Counted from the first letter of the stretch, positions 52,974 to 62,396 are shown. The stretch is 64,000 nucleotides of DNA from Prevotella jejuni (GCF_900187995.1 NZ_FZNZ01000007.1:54751-118750), one strand, 5' to 3'. The notes: generated by a model not told the origin, from the letters alone. Program-made: numbers and translations.

Positions 52974-54398
52974 ATGTGGACGAAGTTTATTAAGATAAGA
53001 AAAGACGAGCGTCTTTCGGTTTGTTTATTCCTCCTGTGGCAGCTCATCATGCACGCTACAGTGATTATTCCTTACTATTCGGTGTTCTCAAGAATATCAA
53101 AGGATTATCGGAAGAACTTCCTCGACTGGTTCCATGTGTCTGGTTTCGACCCACTCACTTATTGCGTTGTTACCGACTGGACAACAGCCTACGATGTGCA
53201 TAGACACCCTTTGTTGGCTTTCTTCTACTATCCTGTCTATCTTATCAATCAGGGATTAATGAGCTTATTGGGCATTAACTGTGTACAGTTCCTCGTTGCC
53301 ATTGTCCTTCTCATTAGTTCCCTTTATGCGTTCCTATTAATGATGCGAATAGGGAAAGACCTTCTTCATCTCTCGCAACGAGAGTCTTCTGTGCTCGCTT
53401 TCTTACTCTTTTCCTTCGCATACGTACTATTAGCAGCTATCTCACCCGACCATTTCATCCTTTCGTTATTCCTTATTCTCTTAGTGATTTATGTGACAGG
53501 TAAGCAGATGGCAGAGCGTAAACCATTGAAGAGATGGCAGACGATAGTCTTCTTTATCCTTACTGCTGGCGTATCACTTAATAATGGATTAAAGGTGTTA
53601 TTGGCTGATCTTTTCTCAAAGGGAAAGCGTTTCTTTCATCCTAAGAACCTTATTCTTGTTGTCATCTTACCTGCTGCAGCAATCTGGAGCTTTGGTCTTT
53701 GGGAGTACAAAACGTTCGTTGCCGATAGTGTTAACACACGAAAGGCACACGAAAAGAAAGCTGTAAAGGACGAGAAGACTAAGATGTGGAAGGAGTTCAG
53801 CGATACTACCCATCTTAAAGATAGTAAACAGCAGACAGAAGCGTTTGCGTTACTATGGAAAAAACACCGAAAGGCGCAGCTGAAGGCAAAGTATAGTGCA
53901 CCACAATATGCTCATTCTGGTACGCCAGTGAGTAAACAACCGTTCTTGAACTGGACAGATGTGACTACTTCTCGGCGTGAGACACTCATTGAAAACCTCT
54001 TTGGTGAGTCTATACAGTTGCACCAGAAGTATACGCTATGTGATGTTATTCGCGACCGTCCAGTCTTTGTTAGATATAATTGGGTCGTAAACTATATTGT
54101 TGAAGGGCTTATCGTCTTACTCTTTTTAGGCGGAATCTGGGCTGGTAAACGTAGTAAACTGATGTGGATGTGTTTGTCATTCTTCGCCCTTGACATGATA
54201 CTTCATATAGGCTTAGGGTTTGGTATTAACGAGGTATATATTATGACTGCGCATTGGGCTTACGTCATACCGTTGTGTATAGGTTGCCTGATAAAGTCAA
54301 TGAAAGGTGGGGTTAGGAATGCTATCACCCTATTGACAGCCTTGATAGCTTTCTACCTTATTGTTTATAATAGTGCGCTCGTCATCTTCACACTATAG
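52974..54398 (+). CDS. Polytopic membrane protein, DUF6080-like (paralogue 2)
   Basis: 474 residues, a paralogue of the previous protein. They share the N-terminal K-x-R-x-D-E-R-like start, the HRHPLLAFFYYPVYLINQGL region, the loop motif ENLFGESIQLHQKYTLCDV (split: ENLFGESIQLHQ, KYTLCDV) and the end EVYIMTAHWAYVIP. The polar loop here is longer, with a Lys/Glu-rich insert (~255-310). They probably arose by tandem duplication and may act as a pair or on different substrates. The GT2 gene follows after 7 bases. Confidence 0.8.
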   Translation: MWTKFIKIRKDERLSVCLFLLWQLIMHATVIIPYYSVFSRISKDYRKNFLDWFHVSGFDPLTYCVVTDWTTAYDVHRHPLLAFFYYPVYLINQGLMSLLGINCVQFLVAIVLLISSLYAFLLMMRIGKDLLHLSQRESSVLAFLLFSFAYVLLAAISPDHFILSLFLILLVIYVTGKQMAERKPLKRWQTIVFFILTAGVSLNNGLKVLLADLFSKGKRFFHPKNLILVVILPAAAIWSFGLWEYKTFVADSVNTRKAHEKKAVKDEKTKMWKEFSDTTHLKDSKQQTEAFALLWKKHRKAQLKAKYSAPQYAHSGTPVSKQPFLNWTDVTTSRRETLIENLFGESIQLHQKYTLCDVIRDRPVFVRYNWVVNYIVEGLIVLLFLGGIWAGKRSKLMWMCLSFFALDMILHIGLGFGINEVYIMTAHWAYVIPLCIGCLIKSMKGGVRNAITLLTALIAFYLIVYNSALVIFTL

Positions 54399-54405
54399 TA
54401 AAGTT

Positions 54406-55368
54406 ATGGAAAACAAAGCCTCTGTATCAATAGTCCTCTGTACTTACAATGGTGAGAAATACGTGAGGGAGCAGATAGACTCACTGCTCGCTCAGTCTTA
54501 TCCTATCCATGAGATTATCATTCAAGATGATGGTTCGACGGATCATACATGGGAGATACTACAAGCGTATGCGGCAAAACATGCTGTTATTCGTACTTTT
54601 AAGAATGAAGGCGAACATGGTGTTAATGCGAACTTCCTTTCTGCATTGCATCGTGCAACAGGTGATTACATTGCCATCTCCGACCAAGATGATATCTGGG
54701 AGAGGGATAAGATAGAGACACAGATGCGTTGTATAGGAGATAAGCTGCTATGTAGTGGACACTCACGACCCTTCTCGACGGATGGCTCCTTTGCTTATTT
54801 TGACAATAGACCACGCAATGTGAATATCTTTCGAATGATGTTCTTAGGTCTACCAGGCCATACTTTATTATGTAAGCGAGCATTGATTAATCTCCTACCA
54901 CCTATTGAGAGTCCTATTTATAAGGTCACCCTTTACGATGCAGTGTTGAGTATTATTGCCGCATCCTACGACAGTATCGTCTATTGTAATAAGGTGTTAG
55001 TGAACTTCCGACGCCATGCAGAGGCTACTACCTATAATGATTATAGTAGCAGTCTGCCCTCATGGAGGAACGCTCTCACCGAGTTAACGTGGAGTCTGAA
55101 CCATTATAAAGAGATACGCAAGAAGGTTGTCCCCATCTTTCAAGGTAAGCTTATGTTAATGGAGGGATTACATTCAAATATAGCCGATTTCATCGAAGCT
55201 CGTGAAGCAATGCGAATGGAAACCAAGCAGGGCGTCTTTGCCTTCTTACGTTTACAGTATCTACTAACGAAGAACTACAAGAAACTCTTTCATACACCAG
55301 GTGGCGGACCAGTCAAACTGCTTCGTGCTATGCTTTATCCTATCATGCAGTTGTACATGTACCACTAA
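54406..55368 (+). CDS. Glycosyltransferase family 2
   Basis: 320 residues from the ATG at 54406; the frame opens at a TTG at 54361 inside the previous gene. GT-A fold: ASVSIVLCTYNGEKYVREQI (5-24), DDGSTDHTW (~41-49) and the metal-binding ISDQDDIWERDK (~99-110). Family members of this type (rhamnosyl/other deoxysugar transferases) act on O-antigen or capsule. The DNA-binding-free C-terminus ends with Pro-rich TPGGGPVKLLRAM. It is convergent with the flippase gene, only 11 bases away. Confidence 0.93.
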   Translation: MENKASVSIVLCTYNGEKYVREQIDSLLAQSYPIHEIIIQDDGSTDHTWEILQAYAAKHAVIRTFKNEGEHGVNANFLSALHRATGDYIAISDQDDIWERDKIETQMRCIGDKLLCSGHSRPFSTDGSFAYFDNRPRNVNIFRMMFLGLPGHTLLCKRALINLLPPIESPIYKVTLYDAVLSIIAASYDSIVYCNKVLVNFRRHAEATTYNDYSSSLPSWRNALTELTWSLNHYKEIRKKVVPIFQGKLMLMEGLHSNIADFIEAREAMRMETKQGVFAFLRLQYLLTKNYKKLFHTPGGGPVKLLRAMLYPIMQLYMYH

Positions 55369-55379
55369 GATGAACGCTC

Positions 55380-56852
55380 TTATCCTCTCTTTCGATGAAA
55401 GTAATTGAGACATTCCTTTAGTGTTTGCGAACCTCCCAACTTCATAACGATATAATAGAGTAGGGCTGCCAAGACGACTCTCGTCAGTAAAAGCAGTAGA
55501 AGACTCTGTATCCACATGGTAATGAGATAGGTAGAAATCATTACCGCCACGGATGTTAATAGATAAGGACAAAGATCTTTAAGAATATCTATGAAGCGTA
55601 TGCCAATCTCTTTATGTGCAAAGAACTGCCACACACCCAACCAAAGGACAGTAATAGCTGTATAGACACTCACCATGAAAACGATTCCTTGTTGGTAACA
55701 AAGAATAATGAGTCCTACCTGTGCTACGATTAATAAGATTGTACACCACATGTAGACAGCAGACTTACCTCGACTAAGGATGAGGTTTTGATACATTGTA
55801 TAAAAAGGTAGGAAGGCACCGCTAATACAAAGAATACGCAACAAAGGAATACTCTCTATCCATTTATCTGATATGAGAAGAATGATAAATTCGTGCGATA
55901 TCATCGCTAATCCGAACATAGCTGGAAAGACCAAAAAGGCCGTGAAACGCATCATTTTTCTAAACACATTTACTTGCCTTTTGAGGTCATTATTCACCTC
56001 TACCAATACTGGTTGCGCTACTTGTGACACTGTTCCTGAGACAAACGTGCTGGCCATTGTGTCCCATTTGAAGGCTTGCGAGAAATTGCCTACCACCTTT
56101 GCTGAGTATAAACGACCGAAGATAAAGGTTAGAATGTTTTGGCTAATTGTATTGATGATGGTCGTTACGAGTATCTTATAACTAAAAGGAAACATCCTCT
56201 TGACGGGTTTGAAATCGATGTGAAATGAGGGATGCCAAGGAATGATAAAGAAGCGCCAAAGACTCGTGAGGGTGATATAAAGCAGTTGCTGCCAGGCCAA
56301 ACTCCAATAGGCATAACCCTTTAAGGCTAACACGATACCCACCACTCCTGAGATGATAAGACTTGTGATACGCAGAAGGGCTGTCTCTTTTACCATCATG
56401 TTCTTAAATAGATAAGCTGCAGGAACAGTTCCTAATGATGAGAACAAGAGGGATGCGAAAAGGAAACGAGATAGGTTGATAAGCTCTGTGTGGTGGAAGA
56501 AGTTGGCTATTAAAGGTGCTGAAAAGAATAGTACGCTATAGGATACCCACCCCATGATAGCGCTAAACCAGAATACAGAGTTATAGTCATTGTCAGTGGG
56601 ATGTTCCATGTTTGCAAGTGCTGTGGTGAACCCACTCTCTTGCAAAGCACCTGCTATTGCAGTAAAGACAGCCAGCATCCCCACTAAACCATAGTCTGAT
56701 GGTGTGAGTAGACGAGCTAAGAATATGCCGATAACTATATTCAGTAGCTGCATTGTACCATTGTTCAATGCACCCCAAAAGAGCCCTTTGGCTGTTTTCT
56801 CCTTTAGTGTTTCTTTTTCCATTCTGTTTGTATCTCTGTGATACGTAGTCAT
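55380..56852 (-). CDS. Wzx-like oligosaccharide flippase (MVF/MOP superfamily)
   Basis: 490 residues, about 13 membrane segments. The start MEKETLKEKTAKGLFWGALN is at residue 11 (ATG at 56822), and the ten residues before it (MTTYHRDTNR) look unlike the family, so 56822 is the better start. Typical motifs are GIFLARLLTPSDYGLVGMLAVF (split: GIFLARLLTPSDYG, LVGMLAVF) and GNFSQAFKWDTMASTFVSGT (~250). It would flip undecaprenyl-linked sugar repeats to the periplasm. It is on the opposite strand to the rest of the glycan genes. -7 element at 57005-57012. Confidence 0.92.
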   Translation of the reverse strand: MTTYHRDTNRMEKETLKEKTAKGLFWGALNNGTMQLLNIVIGIFLARLLTPSDYGLVGMLAVFTAIAGALQESGFTTALANMEHPTDNDYNSVFWFSAIMGWVSYSVLFFSAPLIANFFHHTELINLSRFLFASLLFSSLGTVPAAYLFKNMMVKETALLRITSLIISGVVGIVLALKGYAYWSLAWQQLLYITLTSLWRFFIIPWHPSFHIDFKPVKRMFPFSYKILVTTIINTISQNILTFIFGRLYSAKVVGNFSQAFKWDTMASTFVSGTVSQVAQPVLVEVNNDLKRQVNVFRKMMRFTAFLVFPAMFGLAMISHEFIILLISDKWIESIPLLRILCISGAFLPFYTMYQNLILSRGKSAVYMWCTILLIVAQVGLIILCYQQGIVFMVSVYTAITVLWLGVWQFFAHKEIGIRFIDILKDLCPYLLTSVAVMISTYLITMWIQSLLLLLLTRVVLAALLYYIVMKLGGSQTLKECLNYFHRKRG

Positions 56853-57004
56853 TTTTTTCTTTTGTGAAGTGCCTCTCTGCTTGTCTGCCGTTGCGTCTTT
56901 TCCCCTCGCACTAACATCCTTTTTGAAGCACTTTATTGGTCTTTGTGATAGCGAGTCCCCCCTTCCTTTGCTCCTATCTTTCTATGTTTACCTTATATAA
57001 CTTG

Positions 57005-57012
57005 CAAATGTA
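57005..57012 (-). promoter_or_regulatory. -7 element for the flippase gene (TACATTTG)
   Basis: TACATTTG on the minus strand, giving a leader of ~170 nt to the ATG at 56822. No -33 was checked with certainty. Confidence 0.4.
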
Positions 57013-57154
57013 GCGTTTTTCTTTGGAAATGCCAAATATCATAACCTTTGTAATGTATTCCTGAGAGGATGGTCGAACGACCCCGATGAGGGCGTTTTTT
57101 CTGAAAGATGAGAGGGTGAAGTCTACCCTAAGAGGGGCATAAAATGATTACACA

Positions 57155-57265
57155 AACCCCTAATTTAGTTTTAAATTCATTTGCTGTCATATTTAACATT
57201 TGTGGTAAGAAGCTAAGAAACAGCTAGTTATCTACCTTCAATACATGACAGGAATGACAGGAAAA
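57155..57265 (+). repeat. Repeat family D, copy 1
   Basis: Contains CCTAATTTAGTTTTAAATTC, TGCTGTCATATTTAACATTTG and ATGACAGGAATGACAGGAAAA. The same order occurs reversed at 62560-62670. No gene in the flanking stretch. Confidence 0.65.
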
Positions 57266-57309
57266 TTAGTTTTAATAAAATCGCTTGTTATCGTGAGTTA
57301 GACAGCTGC

Positions 57310-57825
57310 CTACTGTTTCTGTTGTTTTAGGAAGGCTTCGATGGCTGTAGTACTATTCAATTTCTTCGTGTCAATTCCGTAGCGTTGGCTTTGATAAACT
57401 TCACGATGAAAAGGCCCAAAAACCTCGTCTATCCGTATGAAGTCAGTATTTGTAGCGAGGAAACCATAAAGGATAGTAACCCGATAATGGGTGTCCTCGT
57501 ACACAATCTCGTTGCTTTTGTCGAATTGCGGTGATATCCAAAGATAAAAGAGTTGTAGTGCAATGATAAGTGGGACGGTCATCCACGTGCTTGTGTACAA
57601 ACATCCTATACTGGCATTACCCTCTTCTTCCCATTTCCGTTTGATATATCGTATGAGAAAGAAGAGTATCAACCAAGGTAATGTGCAAACAATCAAGGTG
57701 TTTGCATCGCTCCATAATTTCCAAGGTGATATCCAATTGAATATCAGCCATAACAGTTCTGCCCACATCAAGTAGCTTAATGCGCTTCGAACCTTCCTAT
57801 AGATATTGTGCTGTTGTGTACACAT
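57310..57825 (-). CDS. Unrecognised small membrane protein
   Basis: 171 residues. Three hydrophobic segments (about 17-33, 43-60 and 82-98) are followed by a soluble tail with YRVTILYGFLATNTDFIRID, which could sense or bind something outside. The start MCTQQHNIYRKVRS is followed by an ATG-poor region, so this is the only plausible start. It ends with a Gln/Lys tail (AFLKQQKQ). I do not recognise a family. It is isolated between two repeat-rich gaps, with no promoter seen. Confidence 0.65.
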   Translation of the reverse strand: MCTQQHNIYRKVRSALSYLMWAELLWLIFNWISPWKLWSDANTLIVCTLPWLILFFLIRYIKRKWEEEGNASIGCLYTSTWMTVPLIIALQLFYLWISPQFDKSNEIVYEDTHYRVTILYGFLATNTDFIRIDEVFGPFHREVYQSQRYGIDTKKLNSTTAIEAFLKQQKQ

Positions 57826-58039
57826 TTCGTATAATGATTTCGTACTGTTGGGAGTTCATGATGGTCTTTTGTCAGCAGAGAGAATGAGTGTCTCTGCTGA
57901 TGTTAGCTGTAAAAGCAGTGCTGGATGAGCACCTTTCTGACGGTAGAGAACCTGTATAAATGTTAGCGTTTAACGCTCTCACAATAGGAGGAAACAGTCT
58001 CGAAAAAGCTGATATATAACCCACAATAAATCAGCGTGT

Positions 58040-58140
58040 TATAAATAGTGTTTGAGAACATGCCCTTCTTGCCTCAAGAAGGGCGTCTTCTTGCCCCTTG
58101 AAGGGCATGTTCTTGCCCCTTGAAGGGCCTCTTCTTGTTT
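58040..58140. repeat. Repeat family A, copy 4
   Basis: Blocks GAACATGCCCTTCTTGCC, TCAAGAAGGGCGTCTTCTTG and CCCCTTGAAGGGCATGTTC, then CCCCTTGAAGGGCCTCTTC. No coding frame is credible here. Confidence 0.75.
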
Positions 58141-58284
58141 CAAGCCTATCCTCGTGGCGGTTCTTCTCGCTACTTATCCCTCAAAGGATGTGGCGTAATC
58201 ACCGCCAGTCTCTCATACTATCTGTTTGTATGTTTAACGTTCTTATGCCCTATATTAGTATCTTTGTAGGGAAAACTCTGTGAT

Positions 58285-58595
58285 ATTTTCTCTCATAGAA
58301 GATATTTCTTTTTCTCACAGAGTTACACAGAAGAACAGAACACACAGCATTCCACAGAGACATTAAGTCAACCGATTTCACAGAACGTTACAGCCAATCT
58401 TAGTTGAAAGGCCTCTGTGATATCTGTATGCCGGAGGCGTTCTGTGAGTTCGAAACGTTGGTTGAAATGTTCTGTTAAATCTGTGAGTTCTGTGAGAGAA
58501 AAAAATCTCCAGCGAGTTGTTTGTGTGTTATCTCATAGAGAGGGTGCGTTCTATTTCTCACAGATTTACACAGAAGAACAGAACACACAGGGCTT
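58285..58595. repeat. Repeat family B, copies 3 and 4
   Basis: TTTCTCACAGAGTTACACAG..GAACAGAACACACAG at 58310-58350, its inverse arm around 58460-58500 (GTTCTGTTAAATCTGTGAG), and a further arm at 58550-58590 (TTTCTCACAGATTTACACAG). Inner text ATTAAGTCAACCGAT is the complement of that in copy 1. The gap 57826-58721 has no gene. Confidence 0.65.
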
Positions 58596-58721
58596 AAAGC
58601 AAGTGGTGCCACCTCTCCCTTTGTGACCTCTCGGCCGTGCATATATATGTATATTGGTTCTAATAACAATATTGAAGGATAAGTTTTTATAGAGAGAGAA
58701 GGTGAAGTCATATTCTTTTAT

Positions 58722-58729
58722 TATCTTTG
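58722..58729 (+). promoter_or_regulatory. -7 element for licD (TATCTTTG)
   Basis: TATCTTTG 21 bases before the licD ATG; it probably serves the four genes to 62396. Confidence 0.55.
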
Positions 58730-58750
58730 CAACAAGTATAATAACGGAAG

Positions 58751-59581
58751 ATGAAAGAAACTTTCAACACAGGAGAGACGCAAGAGAGTCTCCGGCAAGA
58801 GTATAACCCAGACGGTTCTGTGCTTCGACAGGCACAGTTGAGGCTGCTCGATATGGCTATCTATCTGCAAGAGACAGCGAAGAAGATAGGTGTTCCTTGC
58901 CGTCTTGATGGGGGCAATGTGTTAGGGGCAATGCGTCATGGAGGGTTTATTCCTTGGGATGACGACATTGACATGGTTGTAGACTACAAGGATTTCAAAC
59001 GGCTCTGCGACTATTTAAAGGCGCATCCACACCCTCAATTCGTCTTACAAGACAACGATACCGACCCTGGCTTCTATAAGGAATGGGCTTGTCTACGTGA
59101 CTTAAAGAGCGAGAACAGGAGTCATGATAATCAGCAGAGTGCTGACCGAAGAATGCACGAGGCGCAGAAATTTAGAGGACTCCATGTAGACATCTTCCCC
59201 TATGAGGGTAACATGATTCCTTGGTTACAGCGTTTGGCAGCTAAACTATCCGTCAATGTGAACACAAAGTTAGCTGGTCGTTACCCTCAGTTGGCGCAAA
59301 TGGGTTATAAGTTCCTACATGTCATCGTCTTTCCAGTGTTCCGCTTTATAGGGAAACTATTTGGTAATCCCGACCTCTATATGCACTCTTACGGTGCATG
59401 GTTTTATGAGCAGAACCCGCGTCGTTGCATGATACCACATAAAGACATCGTCTTTGAAGGTCATACCTTTGAAGGTCCAGCCGATGCTGATGAGTTATGT
59501 CGTATCGCCTATGGGAACTACATGGACTTACCACCAAGGGATAAGCGTGATAGACACAAGATAGATGTTGTCTTTAAGTAG
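58751..59581 (+). CDS. licD: LicD/fukutin-family phosphotransferase
   Basis: 276 residues. Nucleotidyltransferase-like fold that moves a phospho-group from a CDP-linked donor onto a surface sugar (phosphocholine for pneumococcal LicD, ribitol phosphate for human fukutin and FKRP). Core motif PCRLDGGNVLGAMRHGGF (49-66) and the metal-binding WDDDIDMVVDYKDF (69-82), then DIFPYEGN (~154). The donor-forming enzyme is most likely the IspD/TarI-like protein encoded next. It has its own promoter at 58722. Confidence 0.92.
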   Translation: MKETFNTGETQESLRQEYNPDGSVLRQAQLRLLDMAIYLQETAKKIGVPCRLDGGNVLGAMRHGGFIPWDDDIDMVVDYKDFKRLCDYLKAHPHPQFVLQDNDTDPGFYKEWACLRDLKSENRSHDNQQSADRRMHEAQKFRGLHVDIFPYEGNMIPWLQRLAAKLSVNVNTKLAGRYPQLAQMGYKFLHVIVFPVFRFIGKLFGNPDLYMHSYGAWFYEQNPRRCMIPHKDIVFEGHTFEGPADADELCRIAYGNYMDLPPRDKRDRHKIDVVFK

Positions 59582-59658
59582 TAGGATAGTGTAGTAATGT
59601 AGGTATTTGTAGACTGTGATATCTCCATCTTCAAAATAACAATTAACCAAATATAAGT

Positions 59659-60393
59659 ATGAACATAGCAGTAATCTTTGCAGGAGGTTCTGGACTACGT
59701 ATGCATACGAAGTCGCGCCCTAAGCAGTTTCTTGACCTAAACGGAAAGCCGATAATCATCTATACATTAGAGTTGTTTGACAACCACACGGATATAGATG
59801 CTATCGTTGTAGCATGTATTGAAGGCTGGATTCCTTTCCTTGAGAAGCAGCTCCGTAAGTTTGAGATTAATAAGGTTGTGAAGATTATACCAGGTGGAAA
59901 GTCTGGACAGGAGTCTATCTACAAGGGACTGTGTGCTGCTGAGGAATATGCGCAGAGTAAGGGTGTAAGCAACGAAGAGACAACCGTTCTTATTCACGAT
60001 GGTGTTCGTCCGCTGATAACAGAAGAGACAATAACAGATAACATCAAGAAAGTTGAAGAGGTCGGGAGTTGTATCACTTGTATCCCAGCAACAGAAACAC
60101 TTATCGTGAAGCAGGCTAACGATGCTTTAGAGATTCCTTCACGTGCCGATTCGTTCATTGCTCGTGCACCACAGAGCTTCCGTTTGGTCGATATAATTAC
60201 TGCACATCGACGCTCCTTGGCGGAAGGAAAAACCGATTTCATCGATTCTTGTACGATGATGAGCCACTATGGTTATAAGTTAGGGACGATTATCGGACCG
60301 ATGGAGAATATTAAGATTACAACCCCAACAGACTTTTTTGTGCTGCGTGCGATGGTGAAGGTGCATGAGGATCAGCAGATATTCGGATTGTAA
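59659..60393 (+). CDS. IspD/TarI-like cytidylyltransferase
   Basis: 244 residues, GT-A-like. FAGGSGLRMHTKSRPKQFLDL (split: FAGGSGLRMHT, KSRPKQFLDL; 7-27) is the CTP-binding signature, with GGKSGQESIYKGL (~79), HDGVRPLITEE (~113-123) and a C-terminal GPMENIKITTPTDF (~215). Both IspD (isoprenoid route) and TarI (CDP-ribitol) share these. Two things favour a TarI-like role: it sits between LicD and an SDR in a surface-glycan operon, and it lacks any isoprenoid gene next to it. The product is probably CDP-ribitol or a related CDP-alditol. Confidence 0.88.
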   Translation: MNIAVIFAGGSGLRMHTKSRPKQFLDLNGKPIIIYTLELFDNHTDIDAIVVACIEGWIPFLEKQLRKFEINKVVKIIPGGKSGQESIYKGLCAAEEYAQSKGVSNEETTVLIHDGVRPLITEETITDNIKKVEEVGSCITCIPATETLIVKQANDALEIPSRADSFIARAPQSFRLVDIITAHRRSLAEGKTDFIDSCTMMSHYGYKLGTIIGPMENIKITTPTDFFVLRAMVKVHEDQQIFGL

Positions 60394-60447
60394 AGGTGTT
60401 GTTATGTGTCGATGGAATGGGTATTTTTATAACTTTATAGGGTAAGG

Positions 60448-61497
60448 ATGAAGGAAAGAATACTAAAAGAAGATATAAGCTATTTTGCTGATACGTTCCC
60501 TTTCTCAGCAGCATTGGAAGGGAAGACGATTGCTGTAACGGGGGCAACAGGCTTGTTGGGTGCGTGTATGGTACGTTGCCTGTTGGCTCTACGCACAGAA
60601 AAAGGTATCAACTTACACGTGGTGGCTGTTGTAAGGAACGTGCAGAAAGCAGAGAGAATGTTTGGTCAGGCAAGCGATGAAATCAGCTATTATTCATACG
60701 ATTTCTCTTGTGTTGAACCATTTACACCCACGAAAAAGATAGACTACCTCTTCCATTTTGCTGCCCCGACAGCTTCAAAAGATTTCGTTGAACACCCTGT
60801 AGAGACGATGAACACCGTCTATGGCGGTATGCAAAACCTATTGTCTTACGCCCATCAGAATGGAGTAACTTCGATGGTGTTAGCCTCAACGTTAGAAGTC
60901 TATGGTACTGTCACTGACGACCGACGCTCACTTACGGAAGACATGCAGGGCTATCTTGACCCAATGGCAACTCGTAGCAGTTATCCGTTAGCAAAGAGAG
61001 CTGCCGAGGCATTGTGTCATAATTACGCAGACGAGTATGGTGTCCATGTGAAGGTGGCACGTTTGGCACAGACTTTCGGTGCTGGTGTGAATGGTAATGA
61101 CAATCGTGTCTTTGCGCAGTTTGCACGCAGTGTTATGAAGAATGAGGATATCATCCTACATACGACAGGCGAACTCAGTCGTTGCTATTGCTATACGATA
61201 GATGCCGTCACGGCAATGCTGTATATTCTCTTGCGTGGTAAGGATGGCGAAGCATACAATGTAGCAAACGAAGACACTTATATCTCTATCCGTGAGATGG
61301 CAGAGTTGGTTGCATCAACGTTTAATCCTCAGAGAGTGAAGGTGGTGATACAGCCACAAGAAGGCTTAGGCTATTCGCCAACAACCAAGCTCAGACTTGC
61401 CACACAGCGTATTCAGGAGTTAGGATGGAAAGCGCATTTTGGGTTAAAAGAGATGTTCCGTCGTCTCATCCTTTCAATGGAGGAAGAACAGGTATGA
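60448..61497 (+). CDS. NAD-dependent epimerase/dehydratase (extended SDR)
   Basis: 349 residues. Rossmann motif VTGATGLLGA (30-39), HFAAPTAS (~105), and YPLAKRAAE with the catalytic Tyr-x3-Lys (~180). The sugar-binding half has RLAQTFGAG and GELSRCYCYTIDAV (~245). It resembles UDP-glucuronate decarboxylase/nucleotide-sugar epimerases, not the short TarJ-type reductase. Likely substrate is a nucleotide sugar or, given the cytidylyltransferase upstream, a CDP-linked sugar. It starts 54 bases after that gene, and its stop overlaps the next start by 4 bases. Confidence 0.9.
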   Translation: MKERILKEDISYFADTFPFSAALEGKTIAVTGATGLLGACMVRCLLALRTEKGINLHVVAVVRNVQKAERMFGQASDEISYYSYDFSCVEPFTPTKKIDYLFHFAAPTASKDFVEHPVETMNTVYGGMQNLLSYAHQNGVTSMVLASTLEVYGTVTDDRRSLTEDMQGYLDPMATRSSYPLAKRAAEALCHNYADEYGVHVKVARLAQTFGAGVNGNDNRVFAQFARSVMKNEDIILHTTGELSRCYCYTIDAVTAMLYILLRGKDGEAYNVANEDTYISIREMAELVASTFNPQRVKVVIQPQEGLGYSPTTKLRLATQRIQELGWKAHFGLKEMFRRLILSMEEEQV

Positions 61498-62396
61498 GTA
61501 GTTTTCTACAACGGATAAGAGAGAGTCTCTTCCATGTCTACGACCGAAAAGACTTGCGAAGATGGGAGGGCAATCCTAAGAATGAACTGCCAATCTATGG
61601 AGTTTATCATGTCATGTTAGACACTGGATGGGAGCCATTGGTGAGAAGGCAGATTGATAACCTGCGTAAGAGCGGTCTGCTGGATGCGACAACGACTTTC
61701 TACGTGAGTTGTATAGCAGCCCATCAAGCCGATGTGGACTGTCTGAAGCGTATTATCAATAGTGATAAGCTCGTGATAATATCCAATGTCACCGACCCTA
61801 AGCGGTATGAGTATCCTGCTTTAGAGTTCATTAAGCAACTGTCAGAGAAGGAGGACTGTCTCTTCTATTACTTCCATTCAAAGGGCATCTCTTACCAGTC
61901 TCTCACCTCTAACGACCGTCTCTTTCGTTCTTTTAAGCAGAAGATAGAGGCTTGGAGAGAGATGTTAGAATATTTCATCTTTGATAAGTGGAAGGTTGCC
62001 GTGAATGTTCTGAATGAAGGATACGATACTTATAGCTGTTATCGATGGCCACCACGCAACTATACCATGTATTCTGGTAGTTTCTGGTGGGCTAAGTCGG
62101 CTTATATAAGGACCCTCCCAGCCTTTGACAAAGCCGTTATCTCTACCAATCGTTTCTATTCTGAAGTTTGGCTTTTTGAGCGAAATCATCGACAGTTCTC
62201 GGCATTCGATACGATAGCCGACCTCTACTTTGTAAGGATTCCTCGTTCTATCTATACGGACGAGCAGCCAAAGTGGCTTGATAAGGTTTGCTTTTCGTTT
62301 ACTTATAATATGCGAAAAATAGAAAAGCATATCTTCAAATACAATTATAAGAAACGGTGTCAGAAACGTTTCCAGAAACTCAAGAATGAGATATAA
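61494..62396 (+). CDS. Glycosyltransferase-like protein of capsule/LPS type
   Basis: 300 residues from the ATG at 61494, which overlaps the SDR stop (ATGA); the frame is open back to 61425 but the overlap fixes the start. I do not know a family name. FYYFHSKGISYQSL (~124-137), the WREMLEYFIFDKW segment (~160-172), and MYSGSFWWAKSAYIRTLP (~194-211) are of the kind seen in a group of capsule proteins with a 'YHTKG...SGNFWWA' pattern that are thought to be glycosyltransferases. It ends with a strongly basic tail. A terminator follows at 62482. Confidence 0.75.
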   Translation: MSSFLQRIRESLFHVYDRKDLRRWEGNPKNELPIYGVYHVMLDTGWEPLVRRQIDNLRKSGLLDATTTFYVSCIAAHQADVDCLKRIINSDKLVIISNVTDPKRYEYPALEFIKQLSEKEDCLFYYFHSKGISYQSLTSNDRLFRSFKQKIEAWREMLEYFIFDKWKVAVNVLNEGYDTYSCYRWPPRNYTMYSGSFWWAKSAYIRTLPAFDKAVISTNRFYSEVWLFERNHRQFSAFDTIADLYFVRIPRSIYTDEQPKWLDKVCFSFTYNMRKIEKHIFKYNYKKRCQKRFQKLKNEI

